Source of the DNA: a virus
Length of the DNA stretch: 52,104 nt
Reading direction: 5' to 3' (one strand)
Virus record (IMG/VR): IMGVR_UViG_3300009011_000017
Location: 1 to 52,104 of that record
A model generated the notes under the pieces. The model saw nothing but the letters and a program-made list of their open reading frames with translations, was not told the origin of the DNA and did not search any database. The position numbers and the translations under genes are program-made. This document shows, in pieces, positions 49,187 to 52,104 of this stretch. How positions within the stretch are numbered: the first letter of the stretch is position 1; each line of letters starts with the position of its first letter.

Positions 49187-50308
49187 ATGGCTCTACCTAT
49201 TATTACTGCTGACCAAACTTTGTTGGTTCAAGCAATTATTGTGTACCTATACGCTGATCCAGGTTTAGGTAAAACGTCTATGGGTTTTACAGCGGACAAA
49301 GCTATTTCATTCGACTTTGACCGTGGTGCTCACCGTACTGGTGAACTTCGTCGCGGTGCAGTTGTTCAGGTCCAACAATGGAAAGATATTGCTGATCTAA
49401 CACCACAAGACCTTGCACCTTATAAAACAATTGTTATTGATACTGTAGGCGCAATGCTTGAATGCATTAAAACTCATTTATTACTCACGGCGAACAACCG
49501 TCAAAAAGATGGTGCATTAAAGCTTAAAGCGCAAGGTCTAGCTAACCAGACATTCAAGCAATACATCAATACATTGATAAGCCTTGGTAAAGATGTGGTG
49601 TTCATTGCCCATGCTTCTGAAGATCAAAACGGTGATCAAATTATTTATCGTCCAGATCTAGGCGGTAAAAACCGTAATGAGCTTTACCGTATCGCCGACA
49701 TTATGGGTTATCTAACCACTGTTACTACGGGTGAAGGTAAAAACGCCCGTGTCATTAGTTTCAAACCTTCTCCTACCCATCATGCGAAAAACTCAGGTGC
49801 ATTAGGCGGTGAAACTGGTGAAGTGTGGGTTCCAGATCTTAAATCTAATCCAACTTTCTTGGCCGATCTTATCACCCAAGCGAAGGAACATATTAATACC
49901 CTGACACCTGCACAATTAGCTACTGCCAAAGCTCAAGAAGAATTTGAGAACTGGAAGCAAAGCTGTGAAGAAGCCGAGCATGCTGGTGATTTAAATCAAT
50001 TAACTGAGTCGCTTGATAAAGAACATATGTATTACCAGAACATGCGCCAAGCAATGTTGATGCGCTCAAAAGCCTTGAATTGCACGTTTGATAAAGAACG
50101 CGGTGTATGGATTAGTCCACCAGAATTTAATGCTATCTCCGACCAACAAAGAGATGAGCTTCAGAACTTCATTGGTGAGCGCGGCCTCGATGTGAAAACA
50201 GTTTGTGAGCATTTCGGTATTGATGCCCTAACTCAAATTGAAGCGGCAAAACTACCAGCAGTTAAACAAGAAATTGAAACATTGGCTAAAACGGGGATGA
50301 CAGCATGA
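49187..50308 (+). CDS. Sak4-like RecA-fold ATPase / single-strand annealing protein
   Basis: 373 residues. Walker A ADPGLGKTS (residues ~23-31), acidic DFDRGAHRT after it, and Walker B IVIDTVG (~81-87), with a later FIAHASED. This is the phage AAA_24/Sak4 type, a small RecA-like protein that promotes annealing of single-stranded DNA in recombination. The C-terminal third (TPAQLATAKAQEEFENWKQS on) is a separate helical extension. It starts after AAGGATAATAAAA and overlaps the next gene by four bases. Confidence 0.85.
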   Translation: MALPIITADQTLLVQAIIVYLYADPGLGKTSMGFTADKAISFDFDRGAHRTGELRRGAVVQVQQWKDIADLTPQDLAPYKTIVIDTVGAMLECIKTHLLLTANNRQKDGALKLKAQGLANQTFKQYINTLISLGKDVVFIAHASEDQNGDQIIYRPDLGGKNRNELYRIADIMGYLTTVTTGEGKNARVISFKPSPTHHAKNSGALGGETGEVWVPDLKSNPTFLADLITQAKEHINTLTPAQLATAKAQEEFENWKQSCEEAEHAGDLNQLTESLDKEHMYYQNMRQAMLMRSKALNCTFDKERGVWISPPEFNAISDQQRDELQNFIGERGLDVKTVCEHFGIDALTQIEAAKLPAVKQEIETLAKTGMTA

Positions 50309-51258
50309 ATAATTTAATCACTGCAACTGAAGCATTTGATGCTCTTCTAAATGGATTCACAGTTATGTGTAGACCCATTGGAGATATGCTTGAATTTAGC
50401 GACTTAGGGCAATTCCCTGCTACAGTATTTGCGCAACCAAATTATGAGTTTTGCATCCAACGCGAAACAACTGTTTTGGCTGAAATTCAATTTACAAAGC
50501 CTGTTGAACCACATGATTTAAAAGATGGCCAAGATATCTATATTGTTATGCCTTCACACATCTTGCGTACTACTTATAACTCTAAACATGGTGAAACATG
50601 TCTAAGTGTTGGTAATGGATTTGCCCAGCTTGATGAAGAAAATGCAAAACTTCAACTTCAAGCAATTGGTAAAGCTTTTGGCAATATGATTACTGATATT
50701 CAAGTAATAGACGTCACTAAAGATAAACCTAGAGGTCAAAAAAGTAAGCAAGTTAAAGCTGAACTACCAGCAATAACTGAAAAACCTACTGAAATTGTTG
50801 CAGCAGAAGCTCAACCAGCAATTGTTATCACCGAACAAACTAATGTCACTGCTTCTGAGGATCTGTTAATTCAGCCTTCTGTTGAGTCAGCTATAAAGCC
50901 TAATAACTATGATGATTTACTTCAGAGTGTTCAAAATGCACATACACCAGAGGAAGTTAATAGCGTTATTACTTACACCTCAAAATGGACTGAAGAACAA
51001 CGCAAGCCTTTATTGACTGAAATGCATAAACGCCTTTCCGAGTTGAAGCAAACAAGACAGCAAGAAGATGGGCTATCACCTTTAATTGTCAGACTCCAAC
51101 ATGCAGTAGATATAAAGACGCTTGAGGAATTAGAACTCGAAATTCCTTCACGCCATCATGATGTTCATAAAACTTTGTGGAACATGGCCAAAAAACGCCG
51201 TGCTCAGTTGAACGCTGCTTCAAATGAACCTGATTACTTACTGGGGGAAACATTCTAA
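50305..51258 (+). CDS. hypothetical protein linked to the recombination ATPase
   Basis: 317 residues. N-terminal beta-rich domain (ITATEAFDALLNGFTVMCRP, YEFCIQRETTVLAEIQFTKP), low-complexity Ala/Glu/Thr linker (~150-195), then a helical C-terminal domain (NYDDLLQSVQNAHTPEEVNS and so on, then PSRHHDVHKTLWNMAKKRRA). The C-terminal part resembles the extension of the upstream ATPase in style. Tight coupling on both sides (overlaps of four bases and one base) suggests a recombination partner. No family assigned. Confidence 0.65.
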   Translation: MNNLITATEAFDALLNGFTVMCRPIGDMLEFSDLGQFPATVFAQPNYEFCIQRETTVLAEIQFTKPVEPHDLKDGQDIYIVMPSHILRTTYNSKHGETCLSVGNGFAQLDEENAKLQLQAIGKAFGNMITDIQVIDVTKDKPRGQKSKQVKAELPAITEKPTEIVAAEAQPAIVITEQTNVTASEDLLIQPSVESAIKPNNYDDLLQSVQNAHTPEEVNSVITYTSKWTEEQRKPLLTEMHKRLSELKQTRQQEDGLSPLIVRLQHAVDIKTLEELELEIPSRHHDVHKTLWNMAKKRRAQLNAASNEPDYLLGETF

Positions 51259-51554
51259 TGTCGAAAGAGAATATTCCTGAGTTTCTTTTCGAACCAAAGC
51301 TGCTACCCCAGCAGCTTTTCGAGAAGTTCATTGTTTTCAATGTGAATGCAGGTTATCGCGGTAGAGGTACAACTCACGGCGTGAACCTTATTAAAGGTAA
51401 TAAAGCCACCATTACTGTGACTAATGAAGGTGAGATGAACAAAGCAGCTCAAGAGCGCTACAAGTTAATGCTTTTGAAGTATTTCAAAGAAGGTCGTTCC
51501 GCGATGGATGAGCTGAATCATGAAGTTAAACGTATTTATAGAATGGTGGCGTGA
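51258..51554 (+). CDS. small phage protein of unknown function
   Basis: 98 residues. MSKENIPEFLFEPKLLPQQL, then VNAGYRGRGTTHGVNLIKGN and KATITVTNEGEMNKAAQERY, a short beta domain followed by a helical end. No family recognised. Overlaps the gene before by one base and abuts the excisionase gene. Confidence 0.65.
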   Translation: MSKENIPEFLFEPKLLPQQLFEKFIVFNVNAGYRGRGTTHGVNLIKGNKATITVTNEGEMNKAAQERYKLMLLKYFKEGRSAMDELNHEVKRIYRMVA

Positions 51555-51812
51555 ATGAAAGAAGTGAAAGGTGTTAATAAACAAGCTGAGATTGATAAAT
51601 TCAATGCCGCAAATGATGATGAAGAATTTTCACCAGAATCACTTGCGGCAATACTTGATGTTTCGACTTCTTGGTTGCAGAAAAAGCGCTGTGAAGGTGG
51701 CGGCATTCCCTTTGCAAAAGTTCACTATCGAAAAATTATTTATAAAAAAGCTGATGTTTTAGCTTATATTGAACGACGACGCATTCAATCAACATCACAA
51801 ATGGCGGTTTAA
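51555..51812 (+). CDS. excisionase / AlpA-like DNA-binding protein
   Basis: 85 residues with a MerR/AlpA-like winged helix: FSPESLAAILDVSTSWLQKK, RCEGGGIPFAKVHYRKIIYK, KADVLAYIERRR (the last helix typical of excisionases). It lies at the end of the rightward early operon, next to the arm-type sites and attachment region, exactly where xis is expected. It would bend attR/attL DNA and direct excision. Its stop codon lies inside the following terminator stem. Confidence 0.8.
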   Translation: MKEVKGVNKQAEIDKFNAANDDEEFSPESLAAILDVSTSWLQKKRCEGGGIPFAKVHYRKIIYKKADVLAYIERRRIQSTSQMAV

Positions 51813-51823
51813 CCGCCTTTTTT
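51803..51823 (+). terminator. terminator of the rightward early operon
   Basis: GGCGGTT/AACCGCC seven-base stem with a one-base gap between the arms (effective loop from inner pairs), followed by TTTTTTT. The stop codon of the excisionase is in the stem. Confidence 0.8.
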
Positions 51824-51836
51824 ATTGTAAAAATTT

Positions 51837-51906
51837 AGTAGGCAAACAATAGGCTAAAAACACATAAAAATAGGAAGAATTGAAGAAATAGGCAGATAGT
51901 AGGCAA
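51837..51906 (+). repeat. paired integrase arm-type site candidates
   Basis: Four direct copies of ARTAGGCWR: AGTAGGCAA (51837), AATAGGCTA (51848), AATAGGCAG (51887), AGTAGGCAA (51898). They form two pairs, each 11 bp (one helical turn) apart. A second direct repeat, TATCGTATCAT (51918-51928) and TATCGTTTCAT (52014-52024), lies closer to the 6S end. Confidence 0.65.
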
Positions 51907-52037
51907 TTAAATTATATTATCGTATCATGACACACGCTTTAGTATTGTTTCAGGTATTTTGATTTAAATACAAAAGCTTGAAAACACTTTTCATGTCATT
52001 GTATATAGTATAATATCGTTTCATATTGCTATAAAAT

Positions 52038-52104
52038 CACTTTCACCCGAGAACTCATCGGGTTCAGGGTAACGACACATGCAGCGGCATCTTCGGAGCA
52101 TTTA
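52038..52104 (+). ncRNA. ssrS: 6S RNA, 3' terminal portion (attR side)
   Basis: From about 52038 the sequence follows the 3' end of gammaproteobacterial 6S RNA. A CACTTTCACC segment is followed by a hairpin (CACCCGAGAACTCATCGGGT), GGGTTCAGGGTAACGACACA, then GCAGCGGCATCTTCGGAGCA, matching the conserved GCGGCGGCATCTCGGAG end in E. coli. The 5' two thirds of the RNA are absent: upstream bases are AT-rich phage sequence. I take this as the displaced gene end at attR; an intact or repaired copy should lie left of the integrase. Confidence 0.75.

Noticed and set aside
51555-52104. Integration into a tRNA or tmRNA gene
   Set aside because: No cloverleaf, T-loop or CCA end is visible; the terminal sequence matches the 3' end of 6S RNA.

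Overview
The window is almost one complete lambda-like siphophage prophage of about 52 kb, in what is most likely an Acinetobacter chromosome. The support for Acinetobacter is low GC, an SOS-type operator matching the UmuDAb box of that genus in front of a umuDC pair, gene families typical of its prophages (DUF4055 portal, DUF2280 small terminase, GH108 endolysin), and a gammaproteobacterial 6S RNA 3' end at the right edge. This is inferred from sequence recognition only; no database search was possible.

Layout. The left edge (2-4940, + strand) carries the C-terminal part of the integrase and a lysogeny-expressed cargo block: a membrane SH3b protein, an SRAP-family abasic-site protein, umuD and umuC behind an SOS operator, and a membrane-anchored unknown. 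From 39646 down to 5065 (- strand) runs the late operon. In transcription order it holds a Vsr-like nuclease, metallopeptidase, small and large terminase, portal, head morphogenesis protein, scaffold, major capsid, connectors, tail terminator, tail tube, G/GT-type tail chaperones with a GGGAAAG frameshift site, tape measure, tail tip proteins, J-like protein, three tailspike genes, holin and endolysin. Several AT-rich cargo genes interrupt it, notably a cluster of exported and membrane proteins at 22123-24491. Between 39.8 and 42.5 kb lies an accessory block with two + strand small genes, two related small proteins and a two-gene unit encoding a 2TM/GAF-like membrane protein.

The control region is classic. 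Leftward early genes (cro, cII, replication protein, nuclease, possible late regulator) run from 45767 to 42585. The CI-like repressor runs rightward from 45894. Four 13-14 bp operators lie between cro and cI. A second cluster of three operators lies at 48261-48330 over a good promoter that drives the rightward recombination operon (Sak4-like annealing protein, unknowns, excisionase). The replication gene contains seven 18 bp iterons, the probable origin. The excisionase is followed by paired integrase arm-type sites and then the 3' end of 6S RNA, so the phage appears to use ssrS as its attachment gene, with attL left of the window.

Damage and remodelling are visible. One tailspike has a nonsense codon at position 27. 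The tape measure gene is frameshifted near 18190. A chimeric holin-5'/J-3' scar at 10086-10250 records how an extra tailspike module was inserted or duplicated. Terminator-like hairpins sit immediately before the ribosome binding sites of many late genes, which implies an antitermination-dependent late operon.
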